A stretch of 64,000 bases of DNA, from assembly GCF_005925325.1 (NCBI RefSeq), contig NZ_SRMP01000008.1, forward strand, positions 44,676 to 108,675. Direction: 5' to 3'. The notes beneath the pieces are model-generated. The model saw nothing but the letters and a program-made list of their open reading frames with translations, did not search any database and was not told where the DNA came from. This DNA comes from Pedobacter helvus. Its GTDB lineage: Bacteria > Bacteroidota > Bacteroidia > Sphingobacteriales > Sphingobacteriaceae. Of the stretch, positions 8,547 to 17,574 are shown piece after piece. Numbering within the stretch: the first letter of the stretch is position 1; each line of letters starts with the position of its first letter. A program made the translations under genes and the position numbers.

Positions 8547-9254
8547 TTATTTAGTTAGTTTTTTAAAAATATCTTCCAAAGATGAATTTGGATTTTCTTT
8601 TTTAAGATCTGCAATTGAAGAGTTTGCCACCAAAACTCCTTTACTGATAATAATTACATCATCACAAAGTGCCTCTACTTCCTGCATAATATGTGTAGAG
8701 ATAATCACCGTCCGATCATTTCCCAAGTCCTTAATTAGAGCTCTAATATCCGCTAACTGGTTTGGGTCTAGACCTGATGTTGGCTCATCTAAAATTAATA
8801 CCTGCGGTTGGTGGATAATTGCTTGGGCCAAGCCCACACGCTGCTTATAACCTTTAGATAGCATTCCAATTTTCTTGTGCTGCTCTTCCCTTAAACCAAC
8901 CAATTTAATCACATCTTCAACCCTTTGCGATATGTTTTTCAACCCGTAAGTTTCAGCCACAAAACCGAGAAACTCACGAACGTACATATCCATATACAAA
9001 GGTGTATTTTCTGGAAGGTAACCAATCAACTTTTTAATTTCCAGCGGCTCAGCCTGGATGTGTTTCCCTGCAATTTCTGCTTCGCCAGAGGTAGGCTGCA
9101 AATAACCTGTCAGCATTTTCATGGTGGTAGATTTACCTGCACCATTTGGTCCAAGAAAACCTAAAATACGACCGGGTTTTGCTTCGAAACTAATTTGATT
9201 GACGGCCTTTTGCTCGCCATAATGTTTGGCTAAATTTCTTACGATTACGCTCAA
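8547..9254 (-). CDS. gldA: ABC transporter ATP-binding protein, GldA-type
   Basis: The protein has 235 residues. The Walker A is GPNGAGKS (near residue 34), the signature region is MLSKGYKQRVGLAQA (near 132), Walker B is VLILDEP and the switch His is in ISTHIMQEV. The sequence around FGLNGY-like LTGYLQPTSGEAEIAG and YLPENTPLYMDMYVREFL matches GldA/NatA-type importers/exporters that partner GldF and GldG. It lacks most of the ~60-residue C-terminal extension of the Flavobacterium protein as I remember it, ending soon after LEDIFKKLTK. The gene begins one base after the stop of the glycerophosphodiesterase gene, so the two form one transcription unit. GldA energises the GldFG transporter. Confidence 0.82.
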   Translation of the reverse strand: MSVIVRNLAKHYGEQKAVNQISFEAKPGRILGFLGPNGAGKSTTMKMLTGYLQPTSGEAEIAGKHIQAEPLEIKKLIGYLPENTPLYMDMYVREFLGFVAETYGLKNISQRVEDVIKLVGLREEQHKKIGMLSKGYKQRVGLAQAIIHQPQVLILDEPTSGLDPNQLADIRALIKDLGNDRTVIISTHIMQEVEALCDDVIIISKGVLVANSSIADLKKENPNSSLEDIFKKLTK

Positions 9255-9255
9255 C

Positions 9256-10176
9256 TTACTGCAGCTTTAGGTTCTTTAAATTCAGTTGTTTTTCTCTTCG
9301 ATAGGCATCTAACTGCTCTCCTGCCAAAACCACATCGTCTGTAGAAAGTACATCGGCACCATTGGCTACCAAATTACGATATACCTGCCTATTTTTGTTA
9401 GCTTTTGCACTTCTATCTAAGTTGCCCATGGTACCCAAGATGGTACTGATACCTTTGCTATTTAAATATTTGTACAGGCTTTGCTCTGGTTCTGACACCC
9501 CCACGAAGGCAATAATTTTATCGTTAGGAACTCCCATTTGATTTAAACGTTCCAAATCTGCTTGACTTTTTACTGTGGCAGAAATCATCAAATCTGGAGC
9601 TAGCCCATGCACCTTTGCAGCTTGGTTAGCATTATAGGTAATTATAATTGAGTTTGTCTCCGATTTAGTTTTACGTACCGCAGCGATGATCTTTTCGTAA
9701 GGTACACCTCTTTTAATATCGATGGTAAATATCACTTTGTTCTTGCCCCAACGCAATACTTCTTCTAAAGTTGGAATTTTAAAATTCGTTACCTTTCCAT
9801 CATCATCCTTTAAACTAAGCTTTTGCAGCTCGTTATAAGTGTAAGACGAGATTAAACCAGTACCTGTAGAAGTTCTATCCAACTTATCATCATGCATGAT
9901 TACCAAAGCCGAATCTTTACTTAATGCCACATCAAACTCAATAATTACTGGTTGATAAGTGGTGGCATTTTCGAAAGTTTCGATGGCATTTTCTGGAAAA
10001 CCTTGCATCGGCCCACCACGGTGCGCACTTAACAATGGATAAGGCTTAGTCTTCCTATTTAAAAATGCCTGAAAATCTTTTGCAGTTTTAAAACTGATAT
10101 AATGGTGCTGCTTTGGCGCAATACAGGCGATCCCCAAAAAGGCAATGGCAACAAATAAGAATTGTATTTTTTTCAT
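9256..10176 (-). CDS. glycerophosphodiester phosphodiesterase family lipoprotein
   Basis: The protein has 306 residues. The N-terminal MKKIQFLFVAIAFLGIAC has a lipobox with Cys18, so it is a membrane-anchored lipoprotein facing the periplasm. GDPD active-site motifs are present: SAHRGG (His52), PENAIETF, EFDVALS (Glu80, Asp82) and VIMHDD (His95). The TIM-barrel continues with FTIDIKRG near residue 165. The family hydrolyses deacylated phospholipids to sn-glycerol 3-phosphate and an alcohol, with a divalent metal. It is one base upstream of gldA on the same strand. Substrate choice is not visible. Confidence 0.88.
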   Translation of the reverse strand: MKKIQFLFVAIAFLGIACIAPKQHHYISFKTAKDFQAFLNRKTKPYPLLSAHRGGPMQGFPENAIETFENATTYQPVIIEFDVALSKDSALVIMHDDKLDRTSTGTGLISSYTYNELQKLSLKDDDGKVTNFKIPTLEEVLRWGKNKVIFTIDIKRGVPYEKIIAAVRKTKSETNSIIITYNANQAAKVHGLAPDLMISATVKSQADLERLNQMGVPNDKIIAFVGVSEPEQSLYKYLNSKGISTILGTMGNLDRSAKANKNRQVYRNLVANGADVLSTDDVVLAGEQLDAYRREKQLNLKNLKLQ

Positions 10177-10255
10177 CTAACTAGATTTTGTAGTATACAA
10201 AGGTAGTTTTTGTTTTACCAGCTGAGAAATTTAGAGGCCTTAAGTTTCAAGCTTG

Positions 10256-11305
10256 TTACCTCTTCAAGAAGCTCCAAACAGATTCGTCTTTTTGATTTTT
10301 TTGATCTTCGATAACTCCGGCAACAATCTGGTCTAACAACTCTTCGTTTTCACTTACCAGTTTATCTCCAAGAGAGATAATTTTTTGAATATTATGAGTT
10401 GAAGCCGCATCCATAGCAGGATCAATTGATGACAGATTATTTGGTTCTATACGAATGTAGCGATTATTTTTTTTCACAGAATGGAAGAGCTGCTTGAGAA
10501 AGTAATCTGTACTTTCTGCTGAACTGCTACTCATGATATCTACTAATGCAGGCCCGATAGAAATGGCCTTTTTCTTCTTAAAATCTTCGTAGTTGTAGGA
10601 GATTTTTGACAAACCCGTTCCGAGAGATAATACCCAAATATCATCTATTTTATATGTATTGTAATTTTTAATCACTTCTAACAATGCCGACAACGAAGGA
10701 TTGTGAGCAAACACACCTCCATCTACCAAGGGATAACGTGTTTTCGCTAAAGAAAAAATCTCTGCAACAGAGAAATAAGTTGGCGCAGCCGATGTAGCCC
10801 GGCATACATCTCTAATATAAAAATCGCGTGAATCACCATGTGAAATAGCTTTTTGTTGGCGAAAAAGATGGTTCTTACGGAGTTCGATATTGTAAGCCGT
10901 GATGATGCAAGGCCGTAACAATTCACTTAATTTTTTATCTCCGAAATAACTGAGCAGTACTTTTTCTAAAACGGTGTTATCATACAACTCGCTAAGCAAA
11001 CCAAATTTGTTTAGAAAGCGTCGCCAAGGACTTGCCGTAAATATCTCTTCACCATGATTGAGGTAAATATCTAGTGCTTGTTTAGCAGAATACTTTTGTT
11101 TAGTAGGCTCTTCATCATCTGGGCATAAAAGTATAGACAGCAAAATACCCCCAGTGCTCGTTCCAGCAAAAAAATCGAAATAATCGGTTAAATGGGCGTT
11201 AGGATTATTTGTTGCCTTTTGAATTCTTTCTTCCAATGCAACTAATATCATCCCCGGAATAATTCCACGAATGCCGCCTCCATCTATCGAAAGTATCCTT
11301 TTCAT
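10256..11305 (-). CDS. patatin-like phospholipase/acylhydrolase
   Basis: The protein has 349 residues. The oxyanion loop DGGGIRG is at residues 8-14, the nucleophile elbow GTSTGG has Ser50, and the catalytic Asp is in DGG (Asp195). This Ser-Asp dyad defines patatin-like lipid acylhydrolases. There is no signal peptide, so the enzyme is cytoplasmic or membrane associated, like bacterial CapV-type or housekeeping patatins. There is no cGAS-like nucleotidyltransferase or other defence gene beside it, so a CBASS effector role is not supported. It has its own upstream region divergent from glyS. Confidence 0.88.
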   Translation of the reverse strand: MKRILSIDGGGIRGIIPGMILVALEERIQKATNNPNAHLTDYFDFFAGTSTGGILLSILLCPDDEEPTKQKYSAKQALDIYLNHGEEIFTASPWRRFLNKFGLLSELYDNTVLEKVLLSYFGDKKLSELLRPCIITAYNIELRKNHLFRQQKAISHGDSRDFYIRDVCRATSAAPTYFSVAEIFSLAKTRYPLVDGGVFAHNPSLSALLEVIKNYNTYKIDDIWVLSLGTGLSKISYNYEDFKKKKAISIGPALVDIMSSSSAESTDYFLKQLFHSVKKNNRYIRIEPNNLSSIDPAMDAASTHNIQKIISLGDKLVSENEELLDQIVAGVIEDQKNQKDESVWSFLKR

Positions 11306-11714
11306 TTTCTGTTCTGCATTTGTAAATTACCGAATTTAGGAAAAAATTAGATTTATTCCTTTTTTCACTGTGCAAGAGATCTAGCTTAGATAGCTTTTAA
11401 TGTTTCTTTGCGATACTTTACGAAAACTTAAAAAACTTTGCGGCTAGTTTTAACGCAAAGGACGCGAAGTTTGGAAAGATGTCTTTTGTTAATTAAACCT
11501 GAACGAAGTAGAAATACTTTTGCATGAGATTGCTTCGTGCCTCGCAATGACGATGATTGCAAAAGATTGTCGCGAAGTGCTCCCTATAAGAATGCGGAAC
11601 AAGAGAGCTTTCGGTACCAATTAGCACCAGAATTGCTTTTCAACCCCTAAAACTTTTAACTTATAATCAGCAACTTTTAACTTTTTCGCTTTTAACTTTT
11701 AACTTTGGCTCACT
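11306..11714. other. intergenic spacer rich in short repeats, no gene seen
   Basis: This spacer of about 400 bases separates the divergent patatin and glyS genes. It holds an imperfect CTTTGCG/CGCAAAG inverted repeat (about 11400-11465), a CTCGCAATGACGATG-type spacer element (about 11540-11560) and a low-complexity block where AACTTTTAACTT recurs (11650-11707) just ahead of the glyS start. Both promoters must lie here. No open frame with coding character was found. Confidence 0.5.
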
Positions 11715-13202
11715 ATGGCTCAAAAAAATAACGACGAACTTTTTAAAAATGTAATATCACATGCGAAGGAATATGGCTTTGTGTTCCAAAGCAGCGAAAT
11801 ATATGATGGTTTAAGTGCGGTTTACGACTACGGACAATTGGGTGCGGAGTTGAAAAACAACATCAAAACTTACTGGTGGAAAGCAATGGTGCAGATGCAC
11901 GAAAACATTGTAGGTATTGATTCTGCTATTTTTATGCATCCAAAAATTTGGAAAGCAAGTGGTCACGTTGATGGTTTTAACGACCCGATGATTGACAATA
12001 AGGATTCGAAAAAACGCTACCGTGCCGACCAATTATTAGAAGACAAAATCGCCAAATACGAAAAAGACGGAAAAACGGAAAAAGCAGCAAAACTGCAAAC
12101 GGATATGGACGATGCTTTGAAAGCTGAGGATTTGCCTCGTTTAAAAGCATTGATTGAAGAGCATGAGATTGCTTGCCCAGTAAGTGGCACTAAAAACTGG
12201 ACGGATGTACGTCAGTTCAATTTGATGTTTAGCACACAATTCGGAGCAATGGCTGATGGTAGTGAGGTGGTTTACCTGCGTCCGGAGACTGCGCAAGGTA
12301 TTTTTGTAAATTTCTTGAACGTGCAAAAAACAGGAAGAATGAAAATTCCTTTTGGTATTGCACAAATTGGAAAAGCTTTTAGAAACGAGGTAATTGCCCG
12401 CCAGTTCATTATGCGTATGCGTGAGTTCGAACAAATGGAAATGCAATTCTTCGTGCGCCCCGGTGAAGACAAAAAATGGTTCGAATACTGGAAAGAAGCC
12501 CGTTTGAAATGGCACAAAGCTTTGGGCACGCCTGCAGAAAAATACCGTTACCACGATCACGTGAAGTTGGCGCACTATGCTAATGCAGCTACAGATATCG
12601 AGTTTGAATTTCCATTTGGATTTAAAGAGGTAGAAGGTATCCACAGTAGAACTGATTTCGATCTATCGCAACACCAAGAGTTTAGCGGTAAAAAAATGCA
12701 GTATTTTGATGCTGAATTAGATGAGAATGGAAAACCTTATGGCAACTACGTTCCTTACGTAATTGAAACTTCTATTGGTTTAGACAGAATGTTCTTGTTA
12801 ACGATGATTAATGCATTGGAAGAAGAAGATTTGAGCACGCCAGAAAAACAAGATAGCAGAACCTTATTGCGTTTACACCCTGCCTTAGCTCCAATTAAAG
12901 CGGCTATCTTTCCATTAACTAAAAAAGATGGTTTGCCAGAAAAAGCTCGTGAGGTAATGGACGCACTGAAATTTGATTTCAACTGTATCTATGAAGAGAA
13001 AGATGCTATTGGCAAACGTTACCGCAGACAAGATGCCGTGGGTACGCCTTTCTGTATCACAGTAGATCATCAAACTTTAGAAGATAATACAGTTACCATC
13101 CGTCATAGAGATACGATGGAGCAGCAACGTATTGAAATTAAAGATTTGCACTGGACAATTGAAAGCAAGGTAAGCTGGAGAAGCTTGTTGAGCCAATCAT
13201 AA
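11715..13202 (+). CDS. glyS: glycine--tRNA ligase (alpha2 type)
   Basis: The protein has 495 residues, a class II synthetase. Family landmarks are LRPETAQGIFVNF (residues about 190-202), motif 2 with MRMREFEQMEMQFFV, and motif 3 GLDRMFL (near 354), followed by the anticodon-binding domain from about 390 (LAPIKAAIFPL). It charges tRNA-Gly and acts as a homodimer in the cytosol. The strong coding bias produces long antisense open frames that are not genes. A terminator follows eight bases past the stop. Confidence 0.96.
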   Translation: MAQKNNDELFKNVISHAKEYGFVFQSSEIYDGLSAVYDYGQLGAELKNNIKTYWWKAMVQMHENIVGIDSAIFMHPKIWKASGHVDGFNDPMIDNKDSKKRYRADQLLEDKIAKYEKDGKTEKAAKLQTDMDDALKAEDLPRLKALIEEHEIACPVSGTKNWTDVRQFNLMFSTQFGAMADGSEVVYLRPETAQGIFVNFLNVQKTGRMKIPFGIAQIGKAFRNEVIARQFIMRMREFEQMEMQFFVRPGEDKKWFEYWKEARLKWHKALGTPAEKYRYHDHVKLAHYANAATDIEFEFPFGFKEVEGIHSRTDFDLSQHQEFSGKKMQYFDAELDENGKPYGNYVPYVIETSIGLDRMFLLTMINALEEEDLSTPEKQDSRTLLRLHPALAPIKAAIFPLTKKDGLPEKAREVMDALKFDFNCIYEEKDAIGKRYRRQDAVGTPFCITVDHQTLEDNTVTIRHRDTMEQQRIEIKDLHWTIESKVSWRSLLSQS

Positions 13203-13209
13203 ATATTTA

Positions 13210-13240
13210 ATCCCGATCAAAAAAATCGGGATTTTTTATG
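13210..13240 (+). terminator. Rho-independent terminator of glyS
   Basis: AATCCCGAT/ATCGGGATT is a 9-bp stem with an A-rich loop and a T6 tail. Confidence 0.9.
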
Positions 13241-13276
13241 GAAAATGGTTTTTAAATCATCTTTAAATAAAATTGA

Positions 13277-13852
13277 TTGATGAAGAAGCTGACGTTTGCA
13301 ATTATTCTCCTGTTTTTCTGCTTAGTTTTTGTTAAGGCGCAAGAAGTAAAGTTAGATACCGCACTAAGTACTAAGGCAAAGCCCAAGGTTAAAATAATAT
13401 ACGACACGAAAAGCATAGTAGTCCATCCGCATCAGAATAACGATGTGCTTACCTGGAATTTCAACTCGCAAATTAGGGTTAAAACTGCAATTCCAATATT
13501 TATCAATTACAACAATGTTGAGGATTTAAAAATCGATAAAGCCACCAGAAGCCTACTATTTAAATACAAAAAAGAAAAACCAGAAATCATCAGTTTGTAT
13601 GAATTGGCTAGAAAATACTGTAAGATAAGTGGCAAAGATATTTTATTCAGTGTGGATGATGAATGGCAAAAACAACCCGACAGTATTTTTATTGCCATTG
13701 ATGCCATTAAACATATAAGGGTTGTAGATAGCAAGAATTATCCTTATTTAGCTATAAAAAGAAATCATTTTGTAGTGCTCGTTGTAATAACGGTAAACCC
13801 TCCAAAGAAAGAGGAAGATGATGGTGATAAACCTAAGATTTATATTCGATAG
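13277..13852 (+). CDS. hypothetical secreted protein
   Basis: The protein has 191 residues and I do not recognise a family. It has a signal peptide (MMKKLTFAIILLFFCLVFVKA|QEVKL), then a mixed, lysine-rich region without Cys pairs, and a very acidic/basic tail (PPKKEEDDGDKPKIYIR). No transmembrane segment appears besides the signal, although LVVITVNPP near residue 170 is hydrophobic. Either of two adjacent ATGs (13277 or 13280) can start it. It follows glyS with its own spacer and is convergent with arsC. Confidence 0.6.
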   Translation: MMKKLTFAIILLFFCLVFVKAQEVKLDTALSTKAKPKVKIIYDTKSIVVHPHQNNDVLTWNFNSQIRVKTAIPIFINYNNVEDLKIDKATRSLLFKYKKEKPEIISLYELARKYCKISGKDILFSVDDEWQKQPDSIFIAIDAIKHIRVVDSKNYPYLAIKRNHFVVLVVITVNPPKKEEDDGDKPKIYIR

Positions 13853-13937
13853 GCTTCATACCATACTGAGCATTTGAACTCAAGGCTTTAATACTTCACG
13901 TTGATACTGTAGCCTATCAGTAATGTTAATGTTTAAC

Positions 13938-14003
13938 TGACCCTGAAATAAATTCAGGGTGACGAAAATGAGCACTCCGTCATGCTGAATTTATTTCAGC
14001 ATC
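13938..14003. repeat. paired hairpin intergenic repeat
   Basis: Two stem-loops lie side by side: ACCCTGAA/TTCAGGGT with loop ATAAA or similar, and ATGCTGAA/TTCAGCAT. CTGAATTTATTTCAG-type elements of this kind are scattered in Bacteroidota intergenic regions. It lies between convergent genes and may end both transcripts. Confidence 0.6.
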
Positions 14004-14050
14004 AGCTTTATAAACTAATTTCCGGCAATATAGAAATTTCGCTCACATCA

Positions 14051-14401
14051 TTAGATTTGAATAATACCATCAATAGCCTCTTCGTTCCTAGCAATTACTG
14101 CTTTATCATCCTTTACAATAATTGGCCGTTGTATTAAAATTGGATTTTCATGCAGCGCCTTGATCCATTCTTCATCAATCAGTTCTTTACCTTTAAATTT
14201 CTCCAAATAAATCTTTTCCGTTTTACGAACAATATCAATTGGTTTCAAATTCAGTTTAGCTAAAATCGTTTTTAACTCCTCTATACTAGGCACAGCTTCC
14301 AAATAATTAACCACTTCGAACGGCTCTCCACTTTGTGTAAGTTCTTTTAATGCAATATTGCTTTTACTGCATCTGCTGTTATGATAAATCGTAATGCTCA
14401 T
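14051..14401 (-). CDS. arsC: ArsC-family arsenate reductase-like protein
   Basis: The protein has 116 residues, the usual size of the glutaredoxin-coupled ArsC/Spx fold. The active cysteine is in YHNSRCSKS (Cys11), and the three arginine region is represented by NPILIQRPIIV near residue 90. The enzyme reduces arsenate to arsenite with glutathione/glutaredoxin, but no ars operon partner (arsB, acr3, arsR) lies nearby, so a general thiol-reductase role is possible. The start overlaps the stop of the C40 peptidase gene as TAATG, so the two genes are translationally coupled. Confidence 0.85.
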   Translation of the reverse strand: MSITIYHNSRCSKSNIALKELTQSGEPFEVVNYLEAVPSIEELKTILAKLNLKPIDIVRKTEKIYLEKFKGKELIDEEWIKALHENPILIQRPIIVKDDKAVIARNEEAIDGIIQI

Positions 14402-15603
14402 TATTTCTTGCTAAAATACCAATCGTGTTTCTCTACTTTAGTAATTTCTGGCTGATCAATCTGTGTTAAAATCCTTCGGGCACCTACCAAAGTTTTGGTT
14501 TGATATTCATCGTAATTAGCTGCCGTTGGTAAAATGCTACTAATTTTCACCATCCCAGCCGACTGGATAAATTCTCCATTACCCATATAAATAGCCGTAT
14601 GACTAACTCGACCTCCATTTACGCCTCTGCGTTTGGCAGCAGAAAAGAACATCAAATCTCCCGCTTTCAGGTTTTTTAAGCATTTCTCTACGTTGATACT
14701 ATCATTTTCCAAAACATCTAACTTCTCTCCCACCAATGCTTGTTGTGATGCATCACGAGGGATAATTACGCCATTCAGAAAATAAGCAGTTTTAGTAAAG
14801 CCACTACAATCTACTCCTTTAATAGAAGTGCCGCCCCATAAATAAGGCACACCAATTAAGGTTTGTGCTGTTTTTAAAATAGCGTCAGCGTTAGGAACTG
14901 GGCGTTTTAACCAAGCATTATAATCGGTAAGTTGGTGAGCAGGTACGAAAGCCTCACGCCCATCGGGAAAGCTAATTTTTGTAAACGTACCCTCCGTAGC
15001 CAAAACCTTCAAAATATTGCCATTTACCAAATCCGATACCCTTGCAGAACTTATATCAGCCTTCGTGAAAGCATGCCCATAATCGTTAACAAAAACTACT
15101 TTCTTTGCGGCTTGCCATTCTTTAAACTTACTTTGGTTCATTAAAGCGATAGAACCGCCATCTGTCCAAGCCAAATAGCCATCTGGAGATTTCACTAAGT
15201 AAAATCCACCTTGTTTCTTTAAAATTTGGATGGGCGTTCCTAACAATGTTTGTGTCATCAGCTCTGCGCCGTGAAACGGCTGGCTTCTATTGTTAGCAAC
15301 AGAAATAGTGGTCACACCATAAACTAGGTCTTTCAACTGCTTAGCAGGCAAAACCTCTACGCTTAGCTTGTCCTTCGCATCGTTAGCAAAAGATTTCTCA
15401 AAAGCTTCTACAGCTTGTACCGAAGTACTTTCTACAAAAACCGAATCTGCTTTAAATCGCACATTAAAATAGACCGACCTTTTATCTGGTGCAAATTTCT
15501 TCTGGATAGCATTAGCGATAGTTCGATAAGCAGCCGTGTCTATTTGTGCAGAAGCAGAAAGACTAAAAAGACCGCAAACCAAAAAGAAAAAACATCTTTT
15601 CAT
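14401..15603 (-). CDS. NlpC/P60 (C40) cell-wall peptidase with SH3-like domains
   Basis: The protein has 400 residues. Signal peptide residues 1-20 (MKRCFFFLVCGLFSLSASA) are followed by an N-terminal domain, then two bacterial SH3-like regions (about 105-150 and 180-225: LGTPIQILKKQGGFYLV and GNILKVLATEGTFTKI), and a C-terminal NlpC/P60 domain with Cys266 in GVDCSGFT and His335 in RVSHTAIYM. Such enzymes cut the gamma-D-Glu-meso-diaminopimelate bond in peptidoglycan fragments. It is periplasmic. It is the first gene of a two-gene unit with arsC. Confidence 0.9.
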   Translation of the reverse strand: MKRCFFFLVCGLFSLSASAQIDTAAYRTIANAIQKKFAPDKRSVYFNVRFKADSVFVESTSVQAVEAFEKSFANDAKDKLSVEVLPAKQLKDLVYGVTTISVANNRSQPFHGAELMTQTLLGTPIQILKKQGGFYLVKSPDGYLAWTDGGSIALMNQSKFKEWQAAKKVVFVNDYGHAFTKADISSARVSDLVNGNILKVLATEGTFTKISFPDGREAFVPAHQLTDYNAWLKRPVPNADAILKTAQTLIGVPYLWGGTSIKGVDCSGFTKTAYFLNGVIIPRDASQQALVGEKLDVLENDSINVEKCLKNLKAGDLMFFSAAKRRGVNGGRVSHTAIYMGNGEFIQSAGMVKISSILPTAANYDEYQTKTLVGARRILTQIDQPEITKVEKHDWYFSKK

Positions 15604-15765
15604 TTTTAGGTGTTACTGAGTTGGATTTTGTTCAGAACTAAGTTACAATATAAATAACGATCTACATTTTAGTAATCTAATCTTTACACAGATAACTTGC
15701 ACGAGAACCTGATATCCATATTTTTGAAAGTCACCCGAATAGCACATCTATAAAATCAAAACGAA

Positions 15766-16851
15766 ATGCTTAAAAAATTACCTCTTCCGCTCTGGACTAT
15801 CGCTTTGCCTATTTTAGCTTGGTTAGCTTATTTTCTACCACTGGACGGCATTGGAAGTTTTGGCACCATATTGTTAGTGGTTTTATTAATAGGAAGTGTT
15901 TTGGCAGCTGTACATCATGCAGAGGTTGTTGCACATAAAGTTGGCGAACCTTTTGGAACGCTGATTTTAGCCTTAGCAGTAACTACTATAGAAGTCGCAT
16001 TGATCGTTTCGCTTATGCTCACCGGAGGTCCCGGAACAGAAGAATTGGCCAGAGATACCGTTTTTGCCGCCGTAATGATTATTCTAACTGGCATGATTGG
16101 CATTTGTTTGTTGGCAGGAGGTGTAAAATTTAAGCAGCAACGTTTTAGTTTAGATGGCGTAAAGGCTGCCTTAGTTGCACTTACTGCAATTCTTACGCTT
16201 ACCTTAGTGCTACCTAATTATACAACTAGCATATCTGGCCCAACTTATTCTAACTCTCAATTGATCTTTGTGGCCATTATCTCATTGATTTTATACGGCA
16301 CTTTTGTATTAGTACAAACCGTTAGGCATAGAGATTTTTTCTTGCCTCCTGGAAACGATGACAAAGGGATAGAAACACATGCTGAACCGCCTACACGAAC
16401 GGTGGCTTTAAGTAGTGGGTTATTGTTGTTAGTTTGTTTAGGCATTGTGGTTTTGCTAGCCAAATCTTTGGCTCCAGATATAGAAAATGCAGTGATTAGT
16501 GCTGGTGCTCCGAAAATGTTGGTGGGTGTAATTATCGCCGCCGTAGTTTTATTACCAGAAGGATTAGCAGCCTACAACGCAGCTAGAAAAAATAGGCTAC
16601 AAACCAGCTTAAACTTAGCCTTAGGTTCTGCCTTGGCAACCATTGGATTAACAATTCCAGCGGTATCTATTGTGTCTTTAATTTCTGGGATGACCATTAC
16701 TTTAGGTATAGATACCAAGTCTGTTGCGCTACTTTTACTTTCTTTGTTTACCATTATGCTTTCGCTTGGCTCTGGCCGAACAAACATATTGCAAGGCGTT
16801 GTATTATTAACTATTTTTGCGGCCTATCTGTTTACTATTGTTGCTCCATAG
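15766..16851 (+). CDS. CaCA-family calcium/proton antiporter (ChaA-like)
   Basis: The protein has 361 residues and about ten membrane helices. The two alpha-repeat signatures of cation/Ca2+ exchangers are visible: AEVVAHKVGEPFGTLILALAVTTIEVALI (near 50-80) and VLLPEGLAAYNAARKNRLQTSLNLALGSALATIGLTIP (near 265-302), each with the essential Glu and the GSALA or equivalent. It would exchange Ca2+ (or Na+/K+) for protons across the inner membrane. It is monocistronic or leads into gtrA, 68 bases downstream. Confidence 0.88.
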   Translation: MLKKLPLPLWTIALPILAWLAYFLPLDGIGSFGTILLVVLLIGSVLAAVHHAEVVAHKVGEPFGTLILALAVTTIEVALIVSLMLTGGPGTEELARDTVFAAVMIILTGMIGICLLAGGVKFKQQRFSLDGVKAALVALTAILTLTLVLPNYTTSISGPTYSNSQLIFVAIISLILYGTFVLVQTVRHRDFFLPPGNDDKGIETHAEPPTRTVALSSGLLLLVCLGIVVLLAKSLAPDIENAVISAGAPKMLVGVIIAAVVLLPEGLAAYNAARKNRLQTSLNLALGSALATIGLTIPAVSIVSLISGMTITLGIDTKSVALLLLSLFTIMLSLGSGRTNILQGVVLLTIFAAYLFTIVAP

Positions 16852-16919
16852 TGGCAATGCATGTGGTAGATTTGCAATAATAAAGGTTAATGAAAAAACA
16901 AGCAATACATAACTAAAGG

Positions 16920-17399
16920 ATGAGAAAATTAGCGCTTCGCATCATCGATTTTTTCTATCCACCGTTTAAAAATTGGTTTTCTATTGGCACTTTTAGATAC
17001 ATGGCGAGTGGCGGTTTCACTGCCGCCTCAGGTATTGTAGCGTATTTTGTGATCTACAATTACTTATTACGGCAACAAGATGTACATATCAATGGTTACT
17101 TAATTACTGCTCCAATTGCCGCCCTGGCTTTAGAATCGGTATTTACTTTTATAGTTGGCTTTACCTTAAACAAGTACTTAGTTTTTACGCAATCCAACCT
17201 CAAAGGACGCATCCAATTGTTTAGATACGGAACTGTTGTTTGTACGAATATCCTGCTTAACTATGCCCTGATGAAAATTTTGGTAGAAGGTTTTCAATTT
17301 TACCCATCCATTTCTAAGGCTTTTATTACTGTTATTTTAGCAATTTTCAGTTATTTCTCTCAAAAGTATTTTTCTTTTAGAGTGAAAAAAAACGTTTAA
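16920..17399 (+). CDS. GtrA-family membrane protein
   Basis: The protein has 159 residues and four hydrophobic helices, the full GtrA/DPMS-3 domain. The first follows RYMASGGFTAASGIVAYF and the last is FITVILAIFSYFSQKYFSFR, the aromatic-rich closing motif. GtrA proteins are thought to help flip polyprenyl-linked sugars for cell-surface glycans. No glycosyltransferase gene is adjacent, so the pathway is not defined. Confidence 0.88.
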   Translation: MRKLALRIIDFFYPPFKNWFSIGTFRYMASGGFTAASGIVAYFVIYNYLLRQQDVHINGYLITAPIAALALESVFTFIVGFTLNKYLVFTQSNLKGRIQLFRYGTVVCTNILLNYALMKILVEGFQFYPSISKAFITVILAIFSYFSQKYFSFRVKKNV

Positions 17400-17574
17400 A
17401 AAAGAGGAGCGCAAAAATAGCACTTCGATATTCCAACAGTCCCGCTTTCCGCTGCTATCAATTTTTCATAGGAGACAAAAATGTGATGATTGTCAATTTT
17501 CTACTAAAACAGTCGTGTTTTCTTGCTTTCTACTCGCAAATCAGCTACTTTAGTAAATTCAATAAGATGTATAA

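Noticed and set aside
10256..11305. Patatin gene as a CBASS-type defence effector
   Set aside because: No cyclic-nucleotide synthase, ubiquitin-like or other defence gene beside it; neighbours are glyS and a GDPD lipoprotein.
12141..12644. Long minus-strand open frame inside glyS
   Set aside because: It is antisense to a well-conserved synthetase and has no family character; a shadow of the codon bias of glyS.
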